Assembly: GCA_039193455.1 (NCBI GenBank)
Contig: JBCCWO010000013.1
Coordinates: 1 to 64,000 of the forward strand
Reading direction: 5' to 3'
Source: JBCBGF01 sp039193455
Lineage (GTDB): Bacteria > Pseudomonadota > Alphaproteobacteria > Rhodobacterales > Rhodobacteraceae
Length of the DNA stretch: 64,000 nucleotides
How positions within the stretch are numbered: the first letter of the stretch is position 1; each line of letters begins with the position of its first letter. The notes under the pieces were generated by a model. The model was not told where the DNA came from. It saw nothing but the letters and a program-made list of their open reading frames with translations, and did not search any database. Position numbers and translations under genes: made by a program. Shown piece by piece: positions 34,159 through 45,041 of this stretch.

Positions 34159-35007
34159 TCAGACTTGCCAGACGCGCGGCAATGGGGCGCCGCGCAGGGT
34201 GGTGAGCACCCGCGCCACCAGACGGCGCAGGGGATAGGCGTCGCCCGCCATCGCGCGGACCACCAGCTTGCCCTCCCAGGCCGAGGCCGCCGCCGCGATC
34301 TCTGCCCCGTCAAGCGCGGCGCGCACCGGGCCCAGCGCATCCTCGGCATCGTCGGCAAAAAGCGCAACCGTGGAAAAGGCCCGCGCACCGGCAAGGGCCG
34401 CAGGTCCGGTGCGATGAAGCGTGTCGGTGTCAAACCGCAACGGCTCCACCATCACGGGCACACCGTCGCGCCGGACAATGCGGCGGTCAGTGAAATCAAG
34501 AACGGCCACGGCCTCGCCCATCGCCGCCCGGCCCAGCACCACCGTCTCGACCATCAGGAACCGCGCATCGGGCGCCAGGTCCACTTCGGTCCGCCGGTCC
34601 AGCGCCGCGCCGTCAAACAGGATCGTCTCTTGCGGCAGCCAATGCAATTCGGCCCCCGCACCAACACGCAGGTGCACCTCGACCTGCGCCACATCCTGCG
34701 CCGCGCGATAGGCCCGCTCTGCCGTCTGGGTGGCCGCCGTCGCGCGCCCGCGCGCGCCGACGCTGACAGAATAAGACAGCTTGTCTCCGCCGGTCAGCCC
34801 GCCAGCGGTATTCAGAAAGACGATCTCGGGATCTGGGCTGTCCACGCGCGGCAGGAAGGCCTTGGCCGATCCCTGCTGACGCAACCCCTCAAGAACTGTG
34901 CGACCGTCCCGCGCCTTCACTGTCACGCCCGCAGCGCCGCGGGTGCGTTGCATCTGAGGGAGGGGTGTGTCGAACATAAACGCAGTGCCTTCGTTGCGAC
35001 GCACCAT
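34159..35007 (-). CDS. ureD: Urease accessory protein UreD
   Basis: A 282-residue UreD/UreH scaffold on which UreF and UreG assemble for nickel delivery. Family motifs present: FLNTAGGLTGGDKLSYSVSVG, TQTAERAYRA, ELHWLPQETILFDGAALDRRTEVDL and VLGRAAMGE. ATG 35007 with GAGGGGG 8 bases upstream is the best start; ATG 34977 is an alternative. First gene of the urease cluster, divergent from pyrC with 135 bp between. No NtrC site was identified there. Confidence 0.94.
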   Translation of the reverse strand: MVRRNEGTAFMFDTPLPQMQRTRGAAGVTVKARDGRTVLEGLRQQGSAKAFLPRVDSPDPEIVFLNTAGGLTGGDKLSYSVSVGARGRATAATQTAERAYRAAQDVAQVEVHLRVGAGAELHWLPQETILFDGAALDRRTEVDLAPDARFLMVETVVLGRAAMGEAVAVLDFTDRRIVRRDGVPVMVEPLRFDTDTLHRTGPAALAGARAFSTVALFADDAEDALGPVRAALDGAEIAAAASAWEGKLVVRAMAGDAYPLRRLVARVLTTLRGAPLPRVWQV

Positions 35008-35142
35008 ATGCACCGCCCCCTCAGTGGCAATGCTGCACCTGCGAACATCTGCCAGAAACCGCGCAACGCTTCCATGTTTGCCCAAAAAATAGGCAGCCAA
35101 ATCGCACTGGCAGGGCGGCAACCGATGGGCTAAGCCCGGCCT

Positions 35143-36186
35143 ATGACGACCGAGCTGACGATCCTGCGCCCCGATGACTGGCATCTGCATTTGCGGGACG
35201 GGGACATGCTCAGCGCGGTGCTGCCCGAGACGGCGCGCCACTTTGCCCGCGCGATCATCATGCCGAACCTCGTGCCCCCGGTGGTGACCGGTGCCGATGC
35301 CGCAGACTACCGCGACCGGATCATGTGGGCCAAGCCCAAGAACTCGAAGTTCCAGCCGCTGATGACGCTCTATCTCACCGAAGAGACCGAGGTGCGCGAT
35401 CTGCGTGCCGCGGCCGAGATCGGGCTGATCACGGCGGTCAAACTGTACCCCGCCGGGGCGACGACCAACTCCCAATCGGGCGTGCGCGATATTTCGAAAG
35501 TCATGCGCGTGCTTGAAAACATGGCCCAGATCGGCCTGCCGCTCTGCGTCCATGGCGAAGTGACGACGCCCGAGATCGACATCTTCGACCGCGAAGCCGT
35601 GTTCATCGACACCGTGCTCGATCCGATCCGGCGCGAGCTTCCGGAATTGCGCGTGGTGATGGAACACATCACCACCAAGGACGGGGTAGACTATGTGGCC
35701 GGTGGCGGCACCACGATCGCGGGGACGATCACCACCCATCACCTCGTCATCAACCGCAACCACATCCTCGCCGGTGGTATCCGCCCGCACTACTACTGCC
35801 TGCCCGTGGCCAAGCGCGAGGAACACCGCCTCGCGCTGCGCACGGCGGCAACCTCGGGCGACCCGAGCTTTTTCCTCGGCACCGACAGCGCCCCCCACAC
35901 CGATGCCGCCAAACTGCAACCGTGCGGCTGCGCGGGCTGCTTTACAGCGACCAATACGCTCTCGATCCTGGCCCATGTATTCGAAGAGGACGGCGCGCTC
36001 GACCGGCTTGAGGGCTTCGCCTCGCGCCACGGCCCCGCGTTCTATCGCCTGCCGGTCAACGAAGACACGATCACGCTGGTGAAAACCTCGGACCCGGTCA
36101 TCTACCCCGACCATATCGACACCGGCGAGGGCCCCGTCACCGTGTTCGATCCCGGCTTCCCGCTTCATTGGAGCGTCCAACAGTGA
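35143..36186 (+). CDS. pyrC: Dihydroorotase (class II)
   Basis: A 347-residue enzyme of the E. coli PyrC type, cyclising N-carbamoyl-aspartate to dihydroorotate in pyrimidine synthesis. The binuclear zinc site is seen in DDWHLHLRDGD (H-x-H), AVKLYPAGATTNS (carbamylated Lys), HGEV, MEHITTKDGVDYV, TITTHHL and TDSAPHTDAAK (catalytic Asp). Length matches the family exactly. A hairpin follows, then pyrE. Confidence 0.97.
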   Translation: MTTELTILRPDDWHLHLRDGDMLSAVLPETARHFARAIIMPNLVPPVVTGADAADYRDRIMWAKPKNSKFQPLMTLYLTEETEVRDLRAAAEIGLITAVKLYPAGATTNSQSGVRDISKVMRVLENMAQIGLPLCVHGEVTTPEIDIFDREAVFIDTVLDPIRRELPELRVVMEHITTKDGVDYVAGGGTTIAGTITTHHLVINRNHILAGGIRPHYYCLPVAKREEHRLALRTAATSGDPSFFLGTDSAPHTDAAKLQPCGCAGCFTATNTLSILAHVFEEDGALDRLEGFASRHGPAFYRLPVNEDTITLVKTSDPVIYPDHIDTGEGPVTVFDPGFPLHWSVQQ

Positions 36187-36189
36187 CCC

Positions 36190-36213
36190 GCAAATGCCGA
36201 TCGCGGCATTTGC
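36190..36213 (+). other. Hairpin between pyrC and pyrE
   Basis: A perfect 10-bp stem GCAAATGCCG/CGGCATTTGC with a 4-base ATCG loop, 3 bp after the pyrC stop and 26 bp before the pyrE ATG. No T-run follows, so it is more likely a processing or stability element than a terminator. Confidence 0.6.
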
Positions 36214-36238
36214 AAATCCTTATCAACGGATTTGCCCC

Positions 36239-36919
36239 ATGATCCCAACCGCCTACCCCCCCAAAGACGAAATCGCACGCCTCACCGCCGCGATGCTGCT
36301 TGAGATTGAGGCGGTCCATTTCAACGCGGATGACCCTTTCATCCTCTCCTCCGGCCTGCCCTCGCCCACCTATACCGACTGCCGCAAACTGATCAGCTTT
36401 CCACGGATCCGCGCCACGCTGATGGATTTTCTCGCCTGCACGGTGATGCGGGAGGCCGGGTTCGAGGCTTTCGACAACGTCGCAGGGGGTGAGACAGCGG
36501 GTATTCCGTTCGCGGCGCTGATGGCCGAACGCATGGCCCTGCCGATGACGTACGTCCGCAAGAAACCCAAAGGCTACGGCCGCAACGCCCGCATCGAAGG
36601 CGCCATGACCGAGGGGCAGCGCGTGCTTCTGGTCGAGGACCTGACAACCGACGGCGGATCGAAGCTGTCCTTCGTCGATGCGATTCGCGAAACCGGCGCG
36701 ACCTGCGGACATACCGCCGTGATCTTCTATTACGGGATCTTCCCCGAGACGATCAAAACCCTGGGCGATCACGGCGTCGCCTTGCACCATTTGTGCACAT
36801 GGTGGGACGTCTTGGAAGTCGCCCGGGACAAAGAGATTTTTGACGCCGGCACACTTGCCGAAGTCGAGACATTCCTGCGCGATCCACGCGCCTGGCAGGC
36901 GGCCCGACAGGCAGACTGA
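36239..36919 (+). CDS. pyrE: Orotate phosphoribosyltransferase
   Basis: A 226-residue type I PRTase giving OMP from orotate and PRPP. Seen: FILSSGLPSPTYTDCRKLISFP (substrate loop), VAGGETAGIPFAALMAERM, TYVRKKPKGYGRNARIEG (flexible catalytic loop) and the PRPP motif VLLVEDLTTDGGSKLSF. Cotranscribed with pyrC, with which it catalyses consecutive pathway steps apart from PyrD. Confidence 0.96.
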   Translation: MIPTAYPPKDEIARLTAAMLLEIEAVHFNADDPFILSSGLPSPTYTDCRKLISFPRIRATLMDFLACTVMREAGFEAFDNVAGGETAGIPFAALMAERMALPMTYVRKKPKGYGRNARIEGAMTEGQRVLLVEDLTTDGGSKLSFVDAIRETGATCGHTAVIFYYGIFPETIKTLGDHGVALHHLCTWWDVLEVARDKEIFDAGTLAEVETFLRDPRAWQAARQAD

Positions 36920-37144
36920 TAAACCTTTAGTTGCAGGAAGGTTTCAGCTTTCCCGCTAAAAGTGTTCAAGAAAGTGTTGCACTGAGCGGCATATCGCCCA
37001 CATGATATTGTAGGGGGCTGGGCCTCAAACCACCAAATCCTGCAAATACCTCGTTGCACACAGCTTATGCACAGGGATTTCCAGATTGATCGAGCACGGC
37101 GGCTGCGCCATGTACAGATCCCTGAGGCAGGCGGGAGCAAAACA

Positions 37145-38641
<1,497 letters not shown>

Positions 38642-38713
38642 CGGCCAGCACGCTGCGGGGCGCGTCAAATCAGACCAAATTGTGAAGTGACAGGGCGCCC
38701 GCGCTCTGGCCCT

Positions 38714-39523
38714 ATGCGGGGCATGCGCTGGCTTGTCATCCTGCTTCTCTGCCTCGCGGGCCCGGCCCGCGCCGACCTGGTCGAGGTGGATGTCGAGCTC
38801 TTCTTGGCCGTCGATGTCTCCCGCTCCATGTCGCCTGCCGAGTTGGAGATCCAGCGGCGCGGATATGCCGAGGCACTGGCCAGCGACGATGTCGTAGGCG
38901 CGATCCGCGGCGGGCTCATTGGCGCGGTGGCCATCACCTATGTGGAATGGGCGGGCGCCACGTCACAGCGCGAAATCATCCCCTGGACGGTGATCTCAAA
39001 CGCCGAACAGGCACAGGGTTTTGCCGACCAGGTCGCCGCCAATTTCGACCCGTCCCTGCGGCGCACCTCGATCTCTGGCGCGCTGGTCCATGCCGCTGAC
39101 AGCATCGACAACAACGCATTTCACGGGCTGCGCCGGGTCATCGACGTCTCGGGCGACGGGCCCAACAACCACGGCGCCCCGGTGCTCGAGACCCGCCAGG
39201 CCGTGCTCGATCGCGGGATCACGATCAACGGCCTGCCCTTGATGACGCGCGACGGCTTCAGCGCGCGCTGGCATCTGGAAGACCTCGACGACTACTACCG
39301 CAACTGCGTGATCGGCGGGCCCGGCGCCTTTGCGATCCCCGTGCTGAGCTGGGACCAGTTCGCCGAGGCCGTGCGCCGCAAGCTGGTGCTTGAAATCGCG
39401 GGCTACACGCCGCCCGCCCGGATCATCCGCGCTCAGCATCGCGGCGGCGACGGCCCGGCTTATGATTGCCTGATCGGCGAAAAGATATGGGAGCAAAACC
39501 GCCGCTTCTGGGATGGCCCTTGA
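38714..39523 (+). CDS. DUF1194 (von Willebrand A-like) secreted protein
   Basis: A 269-residue protein with a Sec signal (MRWLVILLLCLAGPARA). The mature part is a VWA-like fold: VELFLAVDVSRSMSPAELEIQRRGY holds the D-x-S-x-S metal-site motif, RRVIDVSGDGPNNHG the second loop, and GITINGLPLMT a late strand. DUF1194 proteins are common in Rhodobacteraceae, with unknown roles; a metal-dependent adhesion or scaffolding function in the periplasm is inferred. Start could also be ATG 38723. Confidence 0.82.
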   Translation: MRGMRWLVILLLCLAGPARADLVEVDVELFLAVDVSRSMSPAELEIQRRGYAEALASDDVVGAIRGGLIGAVAITYVEWAGATSQREIIPWTVISNAEQAQGFADQVAANFDPSLRRTSISGALVHAADSIDNNAFHGLRRVIDVSGDGPNNHGAPVLETRQAVLDRGITINGLPLMTRDGFSARWHLEDLDDYYRNCVIGGPGAFAIPVLSWDQFAEAVRRKLVLEIAGYTPPARIIRAQHRGGDGPAYDCLIGEKIWEQNRRFWDGP

Positions 39524-39554
39524 CCTTGGCGGGTTAACTGTCAGAACACGGCGC

Positions 39555-40604
39555 ATGGCGACGGGCACTCTTTCGATCAACCTCGATGCAATTGCGGAAA
39601 ACTGGCGCGCCCTCGACCGCGAAAGCGGTGCGGGGGTCGAAACCGGTGCCGTGGTCAAAGCCGATGGCTACGGTCTTGGCGCGGCACGGGTCGCGCGCAC
39701 CCTGGCCCGAGCGGGCGCACGCAGGTTCTTTGTCGCCGTCGCCGAAGAAGGCGCCATCATCCGCCAAACACTGAGCGATGCACCGGAAATATTCGTATTT
39801 TCCGGACATATGGCAGGCGACACAGATGTGATAGGTGATCTCAACCTGATCCCCGTGCTCAACTCGCTCGACCAGCTCACCCGCCATTTTGAGGCTTTGC
39901 CCCGCGCCCCGTTCGGCGTCCAGCTCGACAGCGGCATGAACCGCCTCGGGCTTGAGCCCGCGGAATGGGCCGCCGCGCGCGAGGTGGTGCTGGCGCAAAA
40001 CCCCGCGCTGGTGATGAGCCATCTGGCCTGCGCCGACGAACCGGATCACCCGATGAACGCGGCCCAGTTGGCCACCTTTCGCGATATGGTCGCCGGGGTC
40101 GAGGCGCCGAAATCCCTGGCTGCCACGGGCGGGATCCTGCTTGGCCCGGACTACCATTTCGACATCACGCGCCCGGGCATCGGGCTCTATGGCGGCGCGC
40201 CGTTCGAGGCCGCCCACCCGGTGATCGCGCTGTCGCTGCCGGTGGTCCAGCACCGCACGCTCGCAAAGGGCGAAACCGTGGGCTACGGCAACAGCTGGAC
40301 GGCGCACCGCCCCGCGCGCATTGCCACGCTTTCGGCGGGCTATGCCGACGGGCTGATCCGCGCGATGGGCGGCGCCGCGCAGGTCTTTGCCGAGGATATC
40401 CCCTGCCCGCTTGCGGGCCGCGTCTCGATGGACCTGCTCACCGTCGATGTCACCGATCTGCCCCGCGTGCCCGAGCATATGGAGATTGTAGGCCCGGCGC
40501 AGGGTGTTGACCGCCTGGCCGACGCCGCAGGCACCATCGGGTACGAGGTTCTGACCGCGCTCGGCGGGCGCTATGCGCGCCGCTATCTGGGGGGCCACGC
40601 ATGA
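39555..40604 (+). CDS. alr: Alanine racemase
   Basis: A 349-residue PLP enzyme interconverting L- and D-alanine for peptidoglycan. PLP lysine is Lys35 (AVVKADGYGLGA), the barrel ends with FDITRPGIGLYGG, and the second-domain catalytic tyrosine is in GETVGYGNSWTA. VSMDLLTVDVTDLP is also conserved. ATG 39555 gives the normal N-terminus TLSINLDAIAENW. It overlaps mlaE by 4 bp. Confidence 0.95.
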   Translation: MATGTLSINLDAIAENWRALDRESGAGVETGAVVKADGYGLGAARVARTLARAGARRFFVAVAEEGAIIRQTLSDAPEIFVFSGHMAGDTDVIGDLNLIPVLNSLDQLTRHFEALPRAPFGVQLDSGMNRLGLEPAEWAAAREVVLAQNPALVMSHLACADEPDHPMNAAQLATFRDMVAGVEAPKSLAATGGILLGPDYHFDITRPGIGLYGGAPFEAAHPVIALSLPVVQHRTLAKGETVGYGNSWTAHRPARIATLSAGYADGLIRAMGGAAQVFAEDIPCPLAGRVSMDLLTVDVTDLPRVPEHMEIVGPAQGVDRLADAAGTIGYEVLTALGGRYARRYLGGHA

Positions 40605-41374
40605 ACGTCCTGGCCGGCATCGGGCGCACAGTCCTCGGGTTTCTGCAAATCATTGGCAGCATCGCGCTCTTCGCCGTTGACGCGGTCAGCCACCTCTTGC
40701 GACCGCCTTTCTACCCCAAGGAATTCTTCACCCAGCTTGGCACCATCGGGTTCCTCAGCCTACCGGTCGTCGGCCTGACCGCGCTTTTCACCGGCGGAGC
40801 GCTGGCGCTACAGATCTACGCCGGTGGGGCACGGTTCAACGCCGAGACGGTGGTGCCATCCATCGTCGCCATCGGCATCGTGCGCGAGCTTGGGCCCGTT
40901 CTGGGCGGGCTGATGGTGGCGGGCCGGGTCGCGGCCTCGATCGCAGCCGAGATCGGCACGATGAAGGTCACCGAACAGATCGATGCGCTGACCACCCTGT
41001 CGACCCATCCGATGAAATACCTCACCGTGCCCCGCGTTCTGGCCGCGACCCTGTCGCTGCCGATCCTCGTAGGCATCGGCGACATCATCGGGATCATGGG
41101 CGGTTTTCTGGTGGGGGTCACCCGGCTCGACTTCAACGCCGCCGCCTACATGATCAACACGATCAACTTCCTCGAAGCCTCGGACATCATCTCAAGCCTC
41201 ACCAAGGCCGCGGTCTTCGGCTTCATCGTCGCCACCATGGGCTGCTACCACGGCATGAATTCGGGCCGCGGCGCACAGGGCGTCGGCCGGGCCACCACCA
41301 GCGCGGTGGTGTCGGCCTCAATCCTGATCCTCGCGTCGAACTACATCATGACAGAGGTGTTCTTCTCCGCATGA
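40601..41374 (+). CDS. mlaE: MlaE-type lipid ABC transporter permease
   Basis: A 257-residue inner-membrane permease of the MlaE/YrbE family. Motifs: LPVVGLTALFTGGALALQIY, ELGPVLGGLMVAGRVAASIAAEIGTMKVTEQIDAL (the family coupling helix) and HPMKYLTVPRVLAA. Mla systems move phospholipids between the two membranes. It overlaps both alr and mlaF by ATGA. MlaD, MlaC and MlaA genes are not in the window. Confidence 0.94.
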   Translation: MNVLAGIGRTVLGFLQIIGSIALFAVDAVSHLLRPPFYPKEFFTQLGTIGFLSLPVVGLTALFTGGALALQIYAGGARFNAETVVPSIVAIGIVRELGPVLGGLMVAGRVAASIAAEIGTMKVTEQIDALTTLSTHPMKYLTVPRVLAATLSLPILVGIGDIIGIMGGFLVGVTRLDFNAAAYMINTINFLEASDIISSLTKAAVFGFIVATMGCYHGMNSGRGAQGVGRATTSAVVSASILILASNYIMTEVFFSA

Positions 41375-42117
41375 TCGAAATGGAGGATGTCCATAAAGCC
41401 TTTGGTCCGAAACAGATTTTGCGCGGACTTAACCTCAAGGTCGATACCGGCGAAAGCCTGGTGATCATCGGCGGCTCGGGCACGGGCAAGTCGGTGACGC
41501 TCAAGTGCATCCTCGGTCTCTTGCAGCCCGACAGTGGCACGATCCTGCTGGACGGTCTGGACGTACAAAAGGCCGAGCGCGACCCCTTCCTCGCCAAGTT
41601 CGGCATGCTCTTCCAGGGCGGCGCCCTGTTCGACAGTCTGAGCGTCTGGCAAAACGTCGCCTTCCGGCTGCTGCGCGGGTCGCTCAAGCGGCCCAAGGAA
41701 GAGGCCCGCGAGATCGCGATTGAAAAGCTGCGCCGTGTCGGGCTGACCCCGGATGTGGCCGATCAGTTCCCAGCGGAACTGTCGGGCGGTATGCAAAAGC
41801 GCGTGGGCCTCGCCCGCGCCATCGCCGCCGAACCGGATGTGATCTTCTTCGACGAACCCACCACCGGGCTCGACCCGATCATGGCCGGCGTGATCAACGA
41901 CCTGATCCGCGAAATCGTGGTCGAGATGGGCGCAACCGCCATGACCATCACCCACGACATGACCAGCGTCCGCGCCATCGCCGATCAGGTGGCAATGCTG
42001 CACGACGGCAAGATTCGCTGGACCGGCCCGATTGGCGACATGGATGGCTGCGGCGACCCCTATGTCGACCAGTTCATCCACGGCAAGGCCGAAGGGCCCA
42101 TCGCCGCCGTCAGATAA
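41371..42117 (+). CDS. mlaF: MlaF-type ABC transporter ATP-binding protein
   Basis: A 248-residue ATPase for the MlaE permease. Walker A GGSGTGKSVTLK, Q-loop MLFQGGALFDSLSVWQNVAF, signature LSGGMQKRVGLARAI, Walker B VIFFDEPTTGLDPIM and the switch His in TITHDM. The GALFDSLSVWQNV segment is typical of the Mla/Mkl branch. Coupled to mlaE by ATGA. Confidence 0.95.
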   Translation: MIEMEDVHKAFGPKQILRGLNLKVDTGESLVIIGGSGTGKSVTLKCILGLLQPDSGTILLDGLDVQKAERDPFLAKFGMLFQGGALFDSLSVWQNVAFRLLRGSLKRPKEEAREIAIEKLRRVGLTPDVADQFPAELSGGMQKRVGLARAIAAEPDVIFFDEPTTGLDPIMAGVINDLIREIVVEMGATAMTITHDMTSVRAIADQVAMLHDGKIRWTGPIGDMDGCGDPYVDQFIHGKAEGPIAAVR

Positions 42118-42168
42118 CCCTGCGGCGCGGGCTGGATTGCGGGCCCGTCACCCCTTATTCTCTGGGAT

Positions 42169-42531
42169 ATGGCGGTCTTTGAGCTGATCTTGTGGACAAG
42201 CGCGTTCCTCTGGCTCTACGCGCTCGTGCTGGCGGTGGCCTGGTTCATCGCCGTGGGCCGGGAATCGACCGAAACCCATGTCGGCCACTTCGTCTCTCTG
42301 ATGGGGGTCATGGTGCCGGTCATCGCGGTATCGGTCATGATCGTCCTGGTCGGCGGCGTCCTCGGCCTGCCATGGATTGTGCTGTTGCTGCCGCTCACCA
42401 TCCCCGGTGGCCTGGTGATCGCGCTACAGCTTGAGGTCTCGCGCCTCTGGGAGCCAACGGTGAAAACCGAACTGTCGCGACTGGGCACCGCCATCGCGCT
42501 GACCATAATCAGCGCCACGGTCAGCCGCTGA
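42169..42531 (+). CDS. Hypothetical membrane protein, 120 residues
   Basis: A protein with three hydrophobic segments: about residues 4-28, 43-62 and 65-85, ending with a short cytoplasmic or periplasmic helix. No family recognised. It lies 51 bp after mlaF on the same strand and could be cotranscribed; spacing is too large to say that it belongs to the Mla system. Confidence 0.6.
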   Translation: MAVFELILWTSAFLWLYALVLAVAWFIAVGRESTETHVGHFVSLMGVMVPVIAVSVMIVLVGGVLGLPWIVLLLPLTIPGGLVIALQLEVSRLWEPTVKTELSRLGTAIALTIISATVSR

Positions 42532-42611
42532 GCCCTTAACCTTTTGTTATCTCTTCACGCGGTAACCCTTGGGTAACCAATTCCCAGCCACCCCCTTGGG
42601 CCGAACCTCCG

Positions 42612-43007
42612 ATGATCGAAATCCTGTTCGAACTCTATCTGCGAACAATACTGCAGGCCTTGCCGATCCTGACGGCGGCGGCCAGCGGGCGGCGCGCCTA
42701 CCGGTCGCGCAGTGTGAATGGCGTGCTCTACGCCTGCGTGTTCCTGTTCAGCTGCGCCGCGGCCATCGGCATGTCGAGCGGGCTTTTCGAGGGCCGCCCG
42801 GCCGAAGCCGGCGCAATGGTGATGGCAGTGCTCTGCGTACCCCTCTGGGCCGTGGTGCGCGAGCTGACGCGCCGCCCCGAAGACTTGCTCGACACACCCA
42901 ACCCCGCCGCTCCGGCAGAACCACGCTTCGCCTCGACTCGCCCCGGCTCGCAGGCCGAGGCGCGCGGAACCGGGCGGCGCCTGCGCGGGCCGGTGGCCCC
43001 GCGCTAG
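42612..43007 (+). CDS. Hypothetical membrane protein, 131 residues
   Basis: Two probable membrane segments (about residues 37-56 and 67-85) follow a short amphipathic N-terminus (EILFELYLRTILQALPIL) and precede a hydrophilic Pro/Arg-rich tail of about 45 residues. Not recognised. It directly precedes radA on the same strand. Confidence 0.5.
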   Translation: MIEILFELYLRTILQALPILTAAASGRRAYRSRSVNGVLYACVFLFSCAAAIGMSSGLFEGRPAEAGAMVMAVLCVPLWAVVRELTRRPEDLLDTPNPAAPAEPRFASTRPGSQAEARGTGRRLRGPVAPR

Positions 43008-43080
43008 GGCGACAGGCTGTCTTCCACCGATGGCTGCGAATGGCAATTCAGCTCCGGCGCGAAATGCGCTAGAGGGCGGC

Positions 43081-44448
43081 ATGGTCAAACTCGCCAGCGC
43101 CTTCACCTGCACCGCCTGCGGCACCAGCCACCGCAAATGGTCGGGCCGCTGCGACAGTTGCGGCGCATGGAACACCATCGTCGAAGAGGCACCGCTCTCT
43201 GCCGGGCCCTCCTCAAAATCGCTCGGCGCCGCGCGCGGGGCCGCCGTCGCACTCACCGATCTGTCCGCCCGCGAAGCGCCGCAACCGCGCACCGCCAGCG
43301 GGCTCGACGAACTTGACCGCGTGCTGGGCGGCGGCCTGGTGCCCGCCTCGGCGGTCCTTGTGGGCGGCGACCCCGGCATCGGCAAATCGACGCTCTTGCT
43401 GCAGGCCGCCGCGCGCTTTGCAGGTGCGGGCCTGAAATCCGTCTACATCTCGGGTGAAGAGGCGACCGCCCAGGTGCGCATGCGCGCCGCACGGCTAGGC
43501 CTGGCCGAAGCGCCGGTGCGGCTGGGCGCAGAAACCAACCTGCGCAATATCCTGACGACGCTCGATGCCGAGAAACCGGATCTGGCCATAATCGATTCAG
43601 TCCAGACAATGTGGCTCGACACGGTGGACAGCGCCCCGGGCTCGGTCGCGCAGGTCCGCGCAGCGGCGCATGAGCTGACAACCTACGCCAAGCGCAAAGG
43701 CATCGCCGTCATCCTCGTGGGCCATGTGACCAAGGAGGGTCAGATCGCCGGCCCCCGCGTCGTCGAACACATGGTCGACACAGTCCTTTATTTCGAGGGC
43801 GAGCGCGGCCACCAGTTCCGCATCCTGCGCAGTGTCAAGAACCGCTTCGGCCCCGCCGACGAAATCGGTGTGTTCGAGATGACCGGCAGCGGCCTGGCCG
43901 AAGTGGGCAACCCCTCGGCCCTGTTCCTCTCGGGGCGCGAGGCCCCTGCCCCCGGATCGGTGGTTTTCGCGGGGATCGAGGGCACCCGCCCGGTACTGTG
44001 CGAGCTTCAGGCCCTCGTCGCGCCCACACCCCACAGCCAGCCGCGCCGGTCGGTCGTGGGATGGGATGGCGGGCGGCTGGCCATGATCCTCGCCGTGCTC
44101 GAAGCGCGCTGCGGCATCCCCTTCACCGGGCTCGACGTCTATCTCAACGTCGCAGGCGGGTTACGCATCAGCGAACCGGCCGCCGATCTGGCTGTGGCGT
44201 CCGCGCTACTTTCGGCGCGCGAGGATACACCAATTCCTCAAGAAACTGTCGTATTCGGGGAAATTAGTCTATCAGGCGCCCTGCGCCCGGTCGCACAGAC
44301 CGAAAGCCGGCTAAAAGAAGCCCGGAAACTTGGTTTCTCGGGCGCTCTTTTGCCTGATGGAAGTAAAACGGGGTCGGAGCCCGGTATGTCGGTAGAGCAG
44401 TTGACCGACTTGCCGTCTCTGGTCGGGGGCATATTCGGAGCGGGGTGA
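43081..44448 (+). CDS. radA: DNA repair protein RadA (Sms)
   Basis: A 455-residue RadA. N-terminal zinc finger with Cys10, Cys13, Cys24 and Cys27; RecA-like core with Walker A GGDPGIGKSTLLLQAA, the family hallmark SVKNRFGPADEIGVFEM, and a C-terminal Lon-protease-like domain (DVYLNVAGGLRISEPAADLAVASALLSA). It drives branch migration in recombination. ATG 43081 begins just before the zinc finger; an earlier in-frame start adds an unconserved stretch. Confidence 0.95.
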   Translation: MVKLASAFTCTACGTSHRKWSGRCDSCGAWNTIVEEAPLSAGPSSKSLGAARGAAVALTDLSAREAPQPRTASGLDELDRVLGGGLVPASAVLVGGDPGIGKSTLLLQAAARFAGAGLKSVYISGEEATAQVRMRAARLGLAEAPVRLGAETNLRNILTTLDAEKPDLAIIDSVQTMWLDTVDSAPGSVAQVRAAAHELTTYAKRKGIAVILVGHVTKEGQIAGPRVVEHMVDTVLYFEGERGHQFRILRSVKNRFGPADEIGVFEMTGSGLAEVGNPSALFLSGREAPAPGSVVFAGIEGTRPVLCELQALVAPTPHSQPRRSVVGWDGGRLAMILAVLEARCGIPFTGLDVYLNVAGGLRISEPAADLAVASALLSAREDTPIPQETVVFGEISLSGALRPVAQTESRLKEARKLGFSGALLPDGSKTGSEPGMSVEQLTDLPSLVGGIFGAG

Positions 44449-44470
44449 ACCCGCCCGTAGGAGTGAGGCA

Positions 44471-45034
44471 ATGGAAGGTTTCACCTACGTCGATGGCGCG
44501 GTTGCTGTCGTCATTCTCATTTCAGCCATCCTTGCGTATTCGCGCGGTTTCGTACGCGAGTCGCTGGCCATTCTGGGCTGGGTCGGGGCCGCGGTGGCCG
44601 CGTTCTACCTGACCCCCACCGCAACGCCGCTGGTTGGTGAAGTGCCCATTCTCAACGAATTCCTCGACGGCAATGTCGAGTTGTCGGTGATCGTGGCTTT
44701 CGTCGCGGTCTTCGTGGTGGCCCTGATCATCATTTCAATCTTCATCCCGCTGATCTCGGGCGCGGTCCAGCGCTCGGCCCTCGGCGGCGTCGACCAGGGC
44801 CTGGGCTTTCTCTTCGGCGTCCTGCGCGGCGCCTTGCTCGTGATCGTGGCACTGATCGTCTATGACCGCGTCCTCATCGGGGAACCCGTGGCCGCCGTGG
44901 ACGACAGCCGCACCGCCAAGATCTTTGCCGAATTGCAGGACGACGTGGCCGACAGCATCCCCTCCGACGTGCCCGCCTGGATCGCCGAACGCTATGAGGA
45001 ACTGGTGGCCAGCGGCGCGCCTGCCGAAGAATAG
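44471..45034 (+). CDS. cvpA: CvpA family protein
   Basis: A 187-residue membrane protein of the CvpA family with four hydrophobic segments: YVDGAVAVVILISAILAYSRGFVRESLAILGWVGAAVAAFY (the conserved start), a central pair (VIVAFVAVFVVALIIISIFI), and LGFLFGVLRGALLVIVALIVYD. CvpA is linked to envelope stress and colicin V export. A strong GGAG lies 8 bases before the ATG. In many relatives purF follows; here an FkbM methyltransferase gene does. Confidence 0.9.
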   Translation: MEGFTYVDGAVAVVILISAILAYSRGFVRESLAILGWVGAAVAAFYLTPTATPLVGEVPILNEFLDGNVELSVIVAFVAVFVVALIIISIFIPLISGAVQRSALGGVDQGLGFLFGVLRGALLVIVALIVYDRVLIGEPVAAVDDSRTAKIFAELQDDVADSIPSDVPAWIAERYEELVASGAPAEE

Positions 45035-45041
45035 GACATAG

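Noticed and set aside
35008..36180. Minus-strand frame extending ureD upstream across pyrC
   Set aside because: It is antisense to the full-length dihydroorotase. UreD motifs begin only after the ATG at 35007.
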